Part shown: positions 32,175 through 41,622 of the stretch, in pieces
Position numbering within the stretch: position 1 is the stretch's first letter
Layout: the number at the start of each line of letters is the position of its first letter
Assembly (NCBI GenBank): GCA_029262775.1
Contig: JAJCYR010000006.1
Location: 1-64,000, forward strand
Length of the DNA: 64,000 bases
Direction: 5' to 3'
Source of the DNA: Bacteroidota bacterium
GTDB taxonomy: Bacteria > Bacteroidota > Rhodothermia > Rhodothermales > UBA10348
Notes under the pieces: generated by a model
What the model was told of the DNA's origin: nothing
Databases searched by the model: none
Seen by the model: the letters and a program-made list of their open reading frames with translations, nothing else
Translations under genes and position numbers: made by a program

Positions 32175-32333
32175 TGGCGCAACGCCGGACAACGAACCGG
32201 GCACCAACGTAGTTCCTTTGTGCAGCCCATGTCAACTGAATGTTAAGATTGGGAAGGAGGTGGCGTTTGTTTTTCAGGTGTTCGTATATTGATACCTTAT
32301 AAAATAAACATCACGACCTTAATCACCGCTTGA

Positions 32334-32825
32334 ATGGAAAGAATCGACACCATCGATGTTCAGATTCTGCAGTTGCTGCAGGAGCAGGGCCGAATGAAGA
32401 GAAACCGGATTGCCGAAGCGGTGGGCCTCTCGGTCCCAGCGGTCAGTGACCGCATGCGGAAACTGGAGGGTCGCGGTGTCATCCACGGCTACAACGCGCT
32501 CGTTGACCCCCGGCGTGTCGGCTTCGATATCTCGGCATTCATTCGCGTAATGCTGGATCAATCTACCCATTACGCAGCATTTGTAGCCAAGGCAGAAGCC
32601 CTCCGCGAAGTGCAGGAAGTCCACTCCATCACGGGAGAGGGATCGCACATTCTCCGGGTACTGGTCCGCAATACGCAGGCCCTTGAGCAGCTGCTTGGTG
32701 CCATCCAGTCCTGGCCGGGCGTCCATGGTACGTCCACCAGTATTGTACTGTCGTCCTTCAAGGACACGCGCACGGTACCCGTCGAACCCTACGTCATTAC
32801 CCGTCATAACCGCATCACAACCTGA
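32334..32825 (+). CDS. Lrp/AsnC-family regulator
   Basis: A 163-residue protein with an N-terminal helix-turn-helix ([39 protein letters not shown]) and a C-terminal RAM/AsnC ligand-binding domain ([15 protein letters not shown] segment). These proteins sense amino acids and control nitrogen metabolism. It ends 2 bp before glnN, so it is almost certainly its operon partner and likely regulator. A TATATTG element at 32285-32291 in the AT-rich upstream stretch is a candidate -7 box. Confidence 0.9.
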   Translation: MERIDTIDVQILQLLQEQGRMKRNRIAEAVGLSVPAVSDRMRKLEGRGVIHGYNALVDPRRVGFDISAFIRVMLDQSTHYAAFVAKAEALREVQEVHSITGEGSHILRVLVRNTQALEQLLGAIQSWPGVHGTSTSIVLSSFKDTRTVPVEPYVITRHNRITT

Positions 32826-32827
32826 TC

Positions 32828-35011
32828 ATGAGCCACACCCACTCAGACTATTCGCTTCTCGCCGTCAAGAAACATCGGCCGACCATGAACGGCGCCGCCG
32901 TAACGCCGGCCATGGATATCGAAGAAATTTTCGGCGAGAACGCGTTTGACCTGGAGGAAATGAAGTCCCGTCTTCCCAAAGACGCCTACAAGTCCCTGAA
33001 GGCCACGATCAAACAGGGGCGCCTGCTTGACCCCAAAATCGCAGACACGGTGGCCATGGCCATGAAGGAATGGGCCGTGGAACGGGGTGCTACGCACTAT
33101 ACACACTGGTTTCAGCCGTTAACCGGTAACACGGCGGAAAAGCACGATTCCTTCATTACCCCGAATCGGGGTGGAGGGGCTATCGCCCAATTCTCCGGTA
33201 AGGAATTGATCCAGGGCGAACCGGATGCATCCAGCTTCCCATCGGGAGGGCTTCGGGCAACCTTCGAAGCACGGGGCTATACGGCATGGGACCCGACATC
33301 GCCTGCGTTCATTGTCGAGAACGACAACGGCTCGTACCTGGCCATCCCAACCGCGTTCGCGTCGTGGAGCGGCGAAGCGCTCGACCACAAGACACCGCTG
33401 CTTCGGTCCATGAAGACCATCAACGAGCAGGCTTCGCGTGCGCTGACGCTATTTGGCGTCAAAGATGCCCAGGTGGTGTCGACCGTGGGTTGCGAACAGG
33501 AGTACTTCCTGATTGACGAGGAGTTTTTCTACCGCCGGCCCGATTTGATGGCGACCGGCCGCACGCTGCTCGGAACCAAGCCGCCGCGGGGGCAGGAGCT
33601 GGACGACCACTATTTCGGCTCGATCCCTGACCGCGTACTGGCCTGCATGCTGGAGACAGAGAAGGAGCTCTACCGATTGGCGATACCGGTCAAGACTCGG
33701 CACAACGAAGTCGCACCGAGTCAGTACGAAATTGCGCCCATCTTCGAGAATACGAACGTGGCCGCCGATCATCAGCAGCTCATGATGATCACCTTGCAGC
33801 GGGTGGCCCGCAAGTACGGTCTGGTCTGCCTGCTCCACGAGAAGCCGTTCCGAGGGGTCAACGGCTCCGGCAAGCACAACAACTGGTCGCTCGCCACAGA
33901 GAGCGGCATGAACCTGCTTGAGCCGGGCGACAATCCGCACGACAACCTGCAGTTTCTGTTTTTCTGTTCGGCTGTCGTGAAGGCGGTTTGGCGCCACCAG
34001 GACCTGCTGCGTATATCTGTCGCAACAGCAGCGAATGATCACCGGTTGGGTGCCAATGAAGCGCCCCCGGCGATCATTTCGGTCTTCCTCGGTGACCAGC
34101 TCGAAGATGTGTTCGAACAGATTGAAGCGGGCGCGGCCACGAGCTCCAAGCAGGCCGGCTTGCTGGGCTTGGGTACTCCGGTGCTGCCCGATCTGTCGCG
34201 GCACGCCGGGGATCGCAACCGAACCTCTCCGTTTGCTTTCACGGGCAATAAGTTCGAATTCCGTGCGCCGGGATCGAGCCAGACCATTTCCTTCGTCAAC
34301 ACGGTGCTCAACACGATCGTGGCCGAAGCGGTGGACGAAATGGCGACCGAACTGGAAGTATTGCTTGCCGATGGCACCTCGCTTGAGACGGCCGTGGGTA
34401 ACGTGGTCCGCGGGGCCATCAAGGAAAGCAGGAATGTAATTTTCGGCGGGGACAACTACTCCGAGCAGTGGCATGAGGAGGCAGAGCGCCGTGGACTGCT
34501 CAACCTGAAAACCACCGTCGATGCGCTCAATCGCCTGCTGGACGACCAAAATATTGCCCTATTCGAAAAGTACAACGTGCTGTCCGAATCGGAGCTTCGC
34601 AGCCGGGAGGAAGTCTGGGTGGAGCAGTACTTCCTGCGAATCAATATCGAGGGAGAACTCACCGAGACGCTCGCCCGAACCTACGTCATGCCGGCGGCGA
34701 CCAAGTACCTGCGCTCGCTGCTCCGCTCGATCAAGGACTGCGAAGTGACGGGCGTTTCATCGAAAGGCGTGCGGACCGTTGCCGAGCACGTCGCTGCCTA
34801 CATTGACGAGCTCCAGGAGGCACTGCGCGTGCTCATTGACCAGAACAAGGACCTGGGTGGAGATACGGTGCACGACAAGGCCAGACATATGGTACAGGAC
34901 ATCATTCCGGCCATGGACGCCGTGCGTCATGCAGCAGATCGGCTCGAGCGCACGGTCGATCACGATCTGTGGCGACTACCCACGTACCGGGACATGTTGT
35001 TCGTGAAGTAA
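32828..35011 (+). CDS. glnN: glutamine synthetase type III
   Basis: 727 residues, the normal size of the GSIII/GlnN type, forming dodecamers that make glutamine from glutamate, ammonia and ATP. Family segments are seen: [86 protein letters not shown] and [14 protein letters not shown]. The first 18 residues before MNGAAV are variable. It is preceded by the Lrp-type gene with a 2-bp gap. Its stop and that of the converging gene form a palindrome (TAACCGGTTA, 35009-35018). Confidence 0.96.
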   Translation: MSHTHSDYSLLAVKKHRPTMNGAAVTPAMDIEEIFGENAFDLEEMKSRLPKDAYKSLKATIKQGRLLDPKIADTVAMAMKEWAVERGATHYTHWFQPLTGNTAEKHDSFITPNRGGGAIAQFSGKELIQGEPDASSFPSGGLRATFEARGYTAWDPTSPAFIVENDNGSYLAIPTAFASWSGEALDHKTPLLRSMKTINEQASRALTLFGVKDAQVVSTVGCEQEYFLIDEEFFYRRPDLMATGRTLLGTKPPRGQELDDHYFGSIPDRVLACMLETEKELYRLAIPVKTRHNEVAPSQYEIAPIFENTNVAADHQQLMMITLQRVARKYGLVCLLHEKPFRGVNGSGKHNNWSLATESGMNLLEPGDNPHDNLQFLFFCSAVVKAVWRHQDLLRISVATAANDHRLGANEAPPAIISVFLGDQLEDVFEQIEAGAATSSKQAGLLGLGTPVLPDLSRHAGDRNRTSPFAFTGNKFEFRAPGSSQTISFVNTVLNTIVAEAVDEMATELEVLLADGTSLETAVGNVVRGAIKESRNVIFGGDNYSEQWHEEAERRGLLNLKTTVDALNRLLDDQNIALFEKYNVLSESELRSREEVWVEQYFLRINIEGELTETLARTYVMPAATKYLRSLLRSIKDCEVTGVSSKGVRTVAEHVAAYIDELQEALRVLIDQNKDLGGDTVHDKARHMVQDIIPAMDAVRHAADRLERTVDHDLWRLPTYRDMLFVK

Positions 35012-35018
35012 CCGGTTA
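35009..35018. repeat. palindrome formed by two opposing stop codons
   Basis: TAACCGGTTA is a perfect 10-bp palindrome made of the glnN TAA, four bases, and the opposing gene's stop. It is short, so no hairpin is proposed. Confidence 0.6.
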
Positions 35019-35399
35019 CGAAGCCGGCTTCCACGGCGGACGCGTCATCAGGATGCCATAACTGGCCGTATACCAGACATAAAATGCGAGGAGGCCCCAC
35101 GCCAGAAGGGGGGCCTCCGGGGTGATGAGGTCCCAGAGGGACGTTGTACCGACGAGGCCGTGGACGAAATTTGCCGTGACCATGGGTTTGCCATAGATAC
35201 CACCCAGAATGGCATTACGTCCCATCCAGTTCATGTAGCCAAAAGCAAACATGAGTCCTCCGAGCATGGAGACGAGCGGGTGCGGCGCAAGGACCGTCCC
35301 GAGAACGTGCGTGAGCAGGATTTCGGGTGCGAAGAGGGTTACGATACCCGTTATGGAAAGCACGATGGCGGCCGGAAGGGTGGCCAAGGCAGGTCTCAT
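35016..35399 (-). CDS. small four-helix membrane protein, unknown
   Basis: 127 residues with four hydrophobic segments (about 5-28, 42-60, 74-92 and 97-115). Conserved-looking features are LGGLMFAFGYMNWMGRNAILGGIYGKP and a C-terminal RPPWKP. It resembles small DUF4345-like or tumour-suppressor-like membrane proteins only in general shape; I do not recognise the family. It converges on glnN and diverges from the sigma factor gene. Confidence 0.7.
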   Translation of the reverse strand: MRPALATLPAAIVLSITGIVTLFAPEILLTHVLGTVLAPHPLVSMLGGLMFAFGYMNWMGRNAILGGIYGKPMVTANFVHGLVGTTSLWDLITPEAPLLAWGLLAFYVWYTASYGILMTRPPWKPAS

Positions 35400-35533
35400 G
35401 GACGCGGAGAATGGTGTAGCTGTTGCGGGCCTTTACGGCTGATCGTGCGTTTTGTTGAAGGGCGCAACAAAGTTTGACGTGTCCGCGTCTGGTTCTGTTG
35501 GCTATCTTGACGCGTAGCCGCCCGAACTCCACT

Positions 35534-36145
35534 ATGCCACACCGTCCCAAAGACGCTTCACCCTCGCTTTCGAGTGAACAGGACCGCGCGCTGGTTGCCC
35601 AGGCGCTCAGCGGGCGGCAGTCGGCGTACAACGAATTGGTGGAGAAGTATCGGGGGGCGCTGACGCGCCATGTGAATCGCATGGTTCGTGACGGCTCCCA
35701 TATCGACGATCTGGTACAGGAGTGTTTTATCAAGGCATTTTCGGCGCTTGGCTCGTATTCAACCGAATATGCCTTCTCGACGTGGCTCTACAAGATTGCC
35801 ACGAACCACACCATTGACTACCTGCGCAAGAAGAAACTGCCGACTACTTCCATTGACCGGCCCGTGCAGACGAAGGATGGTGAGCTGGAGTTCGAACTGC
35901 CCGACACCACGTACCGGCCGGACCGGCATATTGTAGCCGACGAGCGGCGTGAGCTCGTGCAGCAGGCCATTGACAGCCTTCCGCCCAAGTATCACAAAGT
36001 GATTGTGATGCGGCATCAGCAGGAGTTGTCGTACGAGGACATTGCCCGTGAACTGGATCTACCGCTGGGCACGGTGAAGGCCCACATATTCAGGGCGCGC
36101 GCCCTGCTCTACAAGAACCTGCGCGACAAGCGCCATATGATGTGA
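35534..36145 (+). CDS. RNA polymerase ECF sigma factor
   Basis: 203 residues: region 2 (YNELVEKYRGALTRHVNRMV, then DDLVQECFIKAFSALGSYSTEYAFSTWLYKIATNHTIDYLRKKK) and region 4 with its helix-turn-helix (LPPKYHKVIVMRHQQELSYEDIARELDLPLGTVKAHIFRARALL). An RpoE/SigW-type factor. No anti-sigma gene follows; purB starts 3 bp downstream, suggesting a general rather than stress-only role. ATG 35534 fits the family length, while the longer frame adds 20 unlikely residues. Confidence 0.92.
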   Translation: MPHRPKDASPSLSSEQDRALVAQALSGRQSAYNELVEKYRGALTRHVNRMVRDGSHIDDLVQECFIKAFSALGSYSTEYAFSTWLYKIATNHTIDYLRKKKLPTTSIDRPVQTKDGELEFELPDTTYRPDRHIVADERRELVQQAIDSLPPKYHKVIVMRHQQELSYEDIARELDLPLGTVKAHIFRARALLYKNLRDKRHMM

Positions 36146-36148
36146 CCC

Positions 36149-37441
36149 ATGATTGATCGGTATTCCCGTCCGGAAATGACGGCCCTCTGGAGTGAACAAG
36201 CCCAGTTCCAAGCGTGGCTGGAAGTGGAACTGGCGGCGTGTGCCGCGTGGTCCGAAATCGGGGTCATCCCGAAAGAGGATGTGGAGAAGCTGTATGCGAA
36301 CGCCCGGTTCGATGTGGATCGCATCCATGAGATTGAAGAGGAGACGCGGCACGATGTGGTGGCTTTTACGCGCGCTGTATCGGAATCGCTCGGAGAGGAG
36401 CGCAAGTGGGTGCATTATGGACTCACGTCGTCTGACGTGGTGGACACGGCCTGGTCTGTTCGGATCAAGAAGGCGAATGCGCTCATTTTGGGGGCACTCG
36501 ACGCGCTTATCGATGTCGTCGCGCGGCGTGCCCGGGAGCACCGGAATACGCTCATGATGGGGCGCACGCACGGCGTGCATGCTGAACCGACGACATTCGG
36601 GCTCAAAATGGCGCTGTACTTCGCCGAGCTTCGGCGCGACCGGGAGCGGTTGGTGCGCGCGGCGGAAGACATGCGCGTCGGCAAGGTGTCGGGATCGGTG
36701 GGTACGTTCGCACACGTCCCCACGGACATAGAGCGCCTGACGTGTGAGCGGCTTGGGCTTGAGGTGGCCCCCATTTCGACGCAGGTCCTGCAGCGCGACC
36801 GGCACGCGCACTATATGTCGGTCCTGGCGCTCATTGGCGCGACGCTGGAAAAAATGGCCGTCGAGATCCGGGGCCTGCAGAAATCCGAGGTGCGTGAGGT
36901 GGAAGAAGCCTTCCGCAAGGGGCAGAAGGGATCCTCGTCCATGCCCCACAAGCGTAACCCAATTGGCAGCGAGAACATCACGGGATGTGCGCGGCTGCTC
37001 CGCGGGTACATGGTGTCTGCCTACGAGAATGTGGCGCTCTGGCATGAGCGTGACATATCGCATTCATCGGTCGAGCGGGTCATTGTGCCCGATGCCACAA
37101 CGGTGGTGCACTACGCCCTGACGCGCTTTACGGGGCTCGTAAGTGCGCTCGTCGTCTACCCGGACAACATGCTGCGCAATATGCAGCGGACCTACGGGCT
37201 CTACAACAGTCAGCGTCTGCTCAATGCCCTCATTGACAAGGGGCTCATGCGGGAAGCCGCCTACGACATGGTCCAGCCTCTCACGGCGAGGGCTTGGGAT
37301 GAGGGTTTGGCGTTTCGGGATATTGTCGAGGCGGACGCAGCCATCGCGGAGCACGTGACGGCGGAGGAAATCGATGCCGTATTCGACGACGCGTATCATC
37401 TCAGGCGGGTCGATGAGATTTTTGAGCGGTTGGGTCTGTAG
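36149..37441 (+). CDS. purB: adenylosuccinate lyase
   Basis: 430 residues of the fumarase/aspartase superfamily. The signature [11 protein letters not shown] is at 261-271, the catalytic-region histidine is at 141 ([10 protein letters not shown]), and [10 protein letters not shown] is the first conserved block. It catalyses two steps of purine synthesis, releasing fumarate from SAICAR and from adenylosuccinate. It follows the sigma factor by 3 bp, probably in one transcript, and converges with folA. Confidence 0.96.
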   Translation: MIDRYSRPEMTALWSEQAQFQAWLEVELAACAAWSEIGVIPKEDVEKLYANARFDVDRIHEIEEETRHDVVAFTRAVSESLGEERKWVHYGLTSSDVVDTAWSVRIKKANALILGALDALIDVVARRAREHRNTLMMGRTHGVHAEPTTFGLKMALYFAELRRDRERLVRAAEDMRVGKVSGSVGTFAHVPTDIERLTCERLGLEVAPISTQVLQRDRHAHYMSVLALIGATLEKMAVEIRGLQKSEVREVEEAFRKGQKGSSSMPHKRNPIGSENITGCARLLRGYMVSAYENVALWHERDISHSSVERVIVPDATTVVHYALTRFTGLVSALVVYPDNMLRNMQRTYGLYNSQRLLNALIDKGLMREAAYDMVQPLTARAWDEGLAFRDIVEADAAIAEHVTAEEIDAVFDDAYHLRRVDEIFERLGL

Positions 37442-37474
37442 AAGCGCGCGCGATGGTTCTTCAACACGCTTCTA
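37439..37474. terminator. inverted repeat between purB and folA containing both stop codons
   Basis: TAGAAGCG (37439-37446) and CGCTTCTA (37467-37474) are perfect 8-bp arms around 20 bp. The left arm starts with the purB stop (TAG), and the right arm ends with the folA stop read on the other strand. A probable shared transcription end. Confidence 0.55.
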
Positions 37475-37963
37475 AATCCTGTTGTAGGTCACAAAGGCGA
37501 AGCCGTCGCGCTCGTCGCGAACCGTTTCGCGGTACATGGAACCGACAAGGTGTTCCCATTCGGGAAACTGCACGTCGCCCTCCGGGGCCCCGTCAACAAG
37601 CGTGAGCTCAAGGCGATCGGCCTTCTCCAGGAACGTGCCGTAGATGCTCGCACCGCCCCCAATGAATACGCATTCGGCGTCCCGTACGGCACCGAGCGCC
37701 GCACTGACCGAAGAAAATACTTCCACGTTGTCGTACTCGGGCCATGACGTGTCAGAAGACAACACGAGATTCCGGCGCCCCTTGAGCGGCCCGCCGAACT
37801 GATGAACGAGCGACTCGAACGTATTGCGGCCCATAAGGATGGGATGCCCCGAGGTAAGGGCTTTGAAGCGCCGAAGGTCTTCGGGAATGTGCCAGGGCAG
37901 GTCCATACCCTTCCCGATAACCCGGTTTTCCTTTGCAACGGCAGCGATGATAACGATTTCCAT
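37472..37963 (-). CDS. folA: dihydrofolate reductase
   Basis: 163 residues. IIAAVAKENRVIGKGMDLPWHIPEDLRRFK contains the substrate loop and catalytic acid (D29). MGRNTFESL and the later FIGGGASIYGTFL (NADPH site) complete the family pattern. It regenerates tetrahydrofolate after thymidylate synthase, whose gene lies 42 bp upstream on the same strand, a common thyA-folA operon. Confidence 0.95.
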   Translation of the reverse strand: MEIVIIAAVAKENRVIGKGMDLPWHIPEDLRRFKALTSGHPILMGRNTFESLVHQFGGPLKGRRNLVLSSDTSWPEYDNVEVFSSVSAALGAVRDAECVFIGGGASIYGTFLEKADRLELTLVDGAPEGDVQFPEWEHLVGSMYRETVRDERDGFAFVTYNRI

Positions 37964-38005
37964 GGGATGGGCTTGCTGGAGCTTACTTGTTGGGCGTGCG
38001 GGCCT

Positions 38006-38800
38006 TCAAACGGCCACCGGCGCTTTGATGGCCGGATGGTGTCTGTAGTCAACGAGTTCAAAGTCGTCGAAGGCGTAGTCGAAAATGGAGTCGGGGCGGC
38101 GCCGAAGGCGGAGCGAGGGGAGCGGCAGCGGGTCCCGGGTAAGTTGTTCGTTTACCTGGTCGAGGTGATTGAGGTAGATGTGGGCATCGCCAATGGTGTA
38201 AATAAGTTCACCTGGTGCGAGATCGCACTGCTGGGCCACCATGTGGATGAGGAGGGCGTATTCGGCAATATTGAAGGGTGCGCCAAGGAAAAGGTCGTTG
38301 GAGCGGATGTAGAGCTGGGCCGACAGGCGGCCGCTGGCTACGTGGAACTGGACGAACATGTGGCATGGGGGGAGGGCCATCTCGGGCAGGTCGGCGACGT
38401 TCCAGGCGCTTACGATGTGGCGCCGCGAGTCTGGATTTGTGCGGATGGAATCAATGACGGCGGCAATTTGATTGATCGGTACCCCGTCCGGCCCGTTCCA
38501 TGACACCCATTGCTTGCCGTAGACGGGTCCCAAATTGCCCTTTTCGTCGGCCCACGCATCCCAGATGTGGACGTTATTCTCGACCAGAAAACCAGTGTTG
38601 GTTCCTCCACGGAGAAACCACAGCATTTCGATAGCCAAGCCCTTGAAGTAGACCTTTTTCGTGGTTACGAGAGGAAACCCGTTGGCCAGGTCGAAGCGCA
38701 TCTGGTGGCCGAACACGGACAGCGTGCCGGTGCCGGTGCGGTCCTCCTTGCGGGTGCCGTTGTCTCGAACATGTTGAAGAAGATTCAGGTAGGTTTGCAT
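38006..38800 (-). CDS. thyA: thymidylate synthase
   Basis: 264 residues, the usual bacterial length. The catalytic cysteine is C146 ([12 protein letters not shown]), the phosphate-binding arginines lie in RTGTGT and [13 protein letters not shown], and the C-terminal IKAPVAV closes the active site. It methylates dUMP to dTMP with methylene-tetrahydrofolate. First gene of thyA-folA; it diverges from a small unknown gene 78 bp away. Confidence 0.97.
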   Translation of the reverse strand: MQTYLNLLQHVRDNGTRKEDRTGTGTLSVFGHQMRFDLANGFPLVTTKKVYFKGLAIEMLWFLRGGTNTGFLVENNVHIWDAWADEKGNLGPVYGKQWVSWNGPDGVPINQIAAVIDSIRTNPDSRRHIVSAWNVADLPEMALPPCHMFVQFHVASGRLSAQLYIRSNDLFLGAPFNIAEYALLIHMVAQQCDLAPGELIYTIGDAHIYLNHLDQVNEQLTRDPLPLPSLRLRRRPDSIFDYAFDDFELVDYRHHPAIKAPVAV

Positions 38801-38878
38801 GGCGGGGAAGCCGCTTGGGAACGGATTGTCGGGCTCGTCATCTGAAGAGTCTCAAACTACACACGGGAGTCGAGCGAA

Positions 38879-39139
38879 ATGGATCCGAATCTGCATCAGA
38901 AACAGGGAATCAATCACTTGGTGAAAGTGCTGAATTATGCGCCACTCATCGAAGCGGACGGGAGGGCCACCGTATACCTGACGGCCGAAGATTGGGGCGT
39001 CGTGGCAGATACGCTGTTCAAAATGGAAACACCGATGGAGATGCTGCCCGGCGCCATTGAGTCGTACGGGTTAGCGAATGAAAATCGGAGTATTGAGCTG
39101 AAGACCGCCGAGCGGCTCATCTATATCGATATCATCTGA
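38879..39139 (+). CDS. small conserved-looking protein, unknown
   Basis: 86 residues, soluble, acidic, with a strand-rich C-terminus (NRSIELKTAERLIYIDII). No signal peptide or membrane segment. Codon use is like its neighbours and it has its own divergent spacer from thyA, so I consider it real. I recognise no family. It converges on apaG. Confidence 0.6.
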   Translation: MDPNLHQKQGINHLVKVLNYAPLIEADGRATVYLTAEDWGVVADTLFKMETPMEMLPGAIESYGLANENRSIELKTAERLIYIDII

Positions 39140-39216
39140 CCGGCCGTCTGGCGGGGCAGTTGGGTGGGGCAGCCAGGCGTGGCCGACGGGCGGGAGAGCT
39201 GAGTAGGGCCTCCGAA

Positions 39217-39627
39217 TCAGTTGGCAGCAGCCTGCAGATTGAACTTCGGAATCGCTACGCGAAAGCGCTCGCCCCGACCGCGCTCCATGATGTACGACCC
39301 CTCCATGATCCCGGTGAAGGTTTCGATCACGCTGTAGGAGTTGTACTCGTGGGCCATTCCCGGTGCAATCACGGGCTGTCTGCCTATGACGCCCTCGCCT
39401 TCAACTTCCTTGACGCGACCCGTCGCATCGGTAATGATCCAGTGCCTGCGGAGCAGTTGGACATCGTCCAGGCTTTCATTGCCAATGCGTACGTGGTAGC
39501 CGAATACGAATCGTTTGCCCAGCACATCGGACTGGCCATCGAGGTACACGGGCCGCACGGTAACGCGGATGTCGTGAGATACAGTCGAATAGGGAATCAT
39601 GACGTCGGATTGGGTTGAGCGTCCCAT
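39217..39627 (-). CDS. apaG: ApaG-domain protein
   Basis: 136 residues forming the immunoglobulin-like ApaG fold: VTVRPVYL, FGYHVRIGNES, RRHWIITDATGRVKEVEGEGVIGRQPVIAPG and MEGSYIMERGRGERFRVAIPKF. The role is unclear; it has been linked to diadenosine tetraphosphate and to Co2+/Mg2+ handling in enterics. ATG 39627 or ATG 39600 is the likely start; the frame upstream of 39627 is not family sequence. Confidence 0.92.
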   Translation of the reverse strand: MGRSTQSDVMIPYSTVSHDIRVTVRPVYLDGQSDVLGKRFVFGYHVRIGNESLDDVQLLRRHWIITDATGRVKEVEGEGVIGRQPVIAPGMAHEYNSYSVIETFTGIMEGSYIMERGRGERFRVAIPKFNLQAAAN

Positions 39628-39765
39628 CGGTGCGCAATAGAACCCCCATCCTTGTTTGAATGTTCGCGGGAATTCGCATTCCGTGGAAACGAATGCAGGT
39701 CTCGAGAGTCGCATTGACCGCTGCTGTAAAGTATACTATTCGGTGACACACCCGACGGCGACAAC

Positions 39766-41622
39766 ATGGCCAACAAGACGCTCGAGACCCTGCCCGAAGC
39801 CACCATTCTGTTCGCCGGGGATTCCGGTGATGGCATGCAACTGACCGGGTCGCAATTCACGCTTGCCACGGCGTACGCTATGAACGATCTGGCCACGTTG
39901 CCAGATTTTCCGGCGGAAATCCGGGCTCCGGCCGGCACCACGTACGGCGTATCGGGCTTTCAGCTGCATTTTGGCAGCGTGGACATCCGCACGCCGGGCG
40001 ATGAGGTCGATCTGCTGGTCGCCATGAATCCGGCAGCGCTCAAGGTGAACCTGGACCGGGTGCGCGTTGGCGGCACCATTCTGGTCAATTCGAATGCCTT
40101 TGACCAGCGGAACCTGGATTTGGCCCATTACGACGCAAATCCGCTCAAGGACACATCGCTGGACAAGTATCGCGTCATCCAGGTCGAACTGACGCGTCTC
40201 ACGCGGGAAACGCTCAAGGACTCGGATCTGAACCAGAAGGAGGTGGACCGTTCCAAGAACATGTTTGCGCTCGGGCTGGCGCTGTGGCTGTACTCGCGCC
40301 CGCTGGAGCCTGCGGTGTCGTGGATTTCGCGCAAGTTCGCCAAGAAGCCGGATATTCTGGATGCGAACCTGGCGCTGCTGCGAAAAGGCTTTTATTTCGG
40401 CGAGACCACGGAGCTTTTCGTGACCCGATACGAAGTTACACCGGCCGCGCTGCCACCAGGAAGGTATCGCGCCATCCAGGGCGTGCATGCGCTGGCCATG
40501 GGTCTCGTGGCGGCTGCCAGTAAGAGTGGCCTGAAAGTTTTCTATGGCTCCTACCCGATCACGCCTGCGTCAGATATTCTGCACGCGCTGAGCCGGTTCA
40601 AAAATCACGGAATCATGACCGTGCAGGCTGAGGACGAGATTGCTGCTGTCGGCATGGCCATCGGGGCAAGTTTCGGGGGTTCGTTGGGCGTGACGGGGAC
40701 GTCCGGCCCGGGCGTTGCGCTCAAAACGGAAGCGATGGGCCTTGCGCACATCACGGAATTGCCGCTGGTCGTCATCAACGTGCAGCGCGGCGGGCCGTCT
40801 ACCGGACTGCCTACAAAGACGGAGCAGTCTGATCTGATGCAGGCCATGTATGGCCGCAACGGGGATGCGCCGCTTCCGATTATTGCGGCCAGTACACCGG
40901 GAGATTGTTTCGAGGCGGCCTATGAGGCGTGCCGAATTGCCGTGAAGTACATGACTCCGGTCATATTGCTTTCAGACGGCTACCTGGCCAACGGCTCTGA
41001 GCCGTGGCTCATTCCTTCGGTTGATGATCTGGCGGATTTCGAAGTAGCATTCGCGCGGGAGCCGAACGCAGAGGAGGACGGTGCACCCGCGTACCACCCG
41101 TATAAGCGGAACACCGAGACGCTTGCCCGTCCTTGGGCGCGCCCCGGTACGGCAGGCCTGGAGCATCGGGTGGGAGGACTTGAAAAAGCCGACATCACCG
41201 GGAATGTGTCCTACGACTCGGCCAATCACGAACACATGACACACATACGTGCTGCCAAAGTGGCCCGTATTCAACAGGAAATTCTGCCTACGGACGTCTT
41301 CGGAGCAGAAGAAGGCGATGTGCTGATTGTGGGCTGGGGTTCGACGCGGGGCGCCATTGAGGCAGCCGTAGCGCGCCTGCGGGAGAGTGGGCAGGAGGTG
41401 GGGTCCATTCACCTGCGGTGGGTGAATCCGTTGCCTCCGGATCTGTTGGACATTTTTGCGCGCTACAAGTCTCTCCTGGTGCCGGAGTTGAACAACGGAC
41501 AGCTGGTCCGGATGCTGCGGGCTGAATTCCTGTTGCCGTTCGAGCCGCTCAACAAGATTCAGGGACGGCCCTTCGGGCCAAGTGAAATCCAACAACACGT
41601 CATGGGCATGATCAATGGCTGA
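39766..41622 (+). CDS. korA: 2-oxoacid:ferredoxin oxidoreductase, fused gamma-alpha subunit (KorA)
   Basis: 618 residues. The first about 190 residues are the gamma domain (ILFAGDSGDGMQLTGSQFTLATA, EIRAPAGTTYGVSGFQLHF). The rest is the alpha domain with the pyrimidine-binding YPITPASDILHAL, AEDEIAAVGMAIGASFGG, TGTSGPGVALKTE and NVQRGGPSTGLPTKTEQSDL. With KorB it converts 2-oxoglutarate and CoA to succinyl-CoA, CO2 and reduced ferredoxin. The fused form is typical of Bacteroidota and some other phyla. It overlaps korB by 8 bp. Confidence 0.94.
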   Translation: MANKTLETLPEATILFAGDSGDGMQLTGSQFTLATAYAMNDLATLPDFPAEIRAPAGTTYGVSGFQLHFGSVDIRTPGDEVDLLVAMNPAALKVNLDRVRVGGTILVNSNAFDQRNLDLAHYDANPLKDTSLDKYRVIQVELTRLTRETLKDSDLNQKEVDRSKNMFALGLALWLYSRPLEPAVSWISRKFAKKPDILDANLALLRKGFYFGETTELFVTRYEVTPAALPPGRYRAIQGVHALAMGLVAAASKSGLKVFYGSYPITPASDILHALSRFKNHGIMTVQAEDEIAAVGMAIGASFGGSLGVTGTSGPGVALKTEAMGLAHITELPLVVINVQRGGPSTGLPTKTEQSDLMQAMYGRNGDAPLPIIAASTPGDCFEAAYEACRIAVKYMTPVILLSDGYLANGSEPWLIPSVDDLADFEVAFAREPNAEEDGAPAYHPYKRNTETLARPWARPGTAGLEHRVGGLEKADITGNVSYDSANHEHMTHIRAAKVARIQQEILPTDVFGAEEGDVLIVGWGSTRGAIEAAVARLRESGQEVGSIHLRWVNPLPPDLLDIFARYKSLLVPELNNGQLVRMLRAEFLLPFEPLNKIQGRPFGPSEIQQHVMGMING

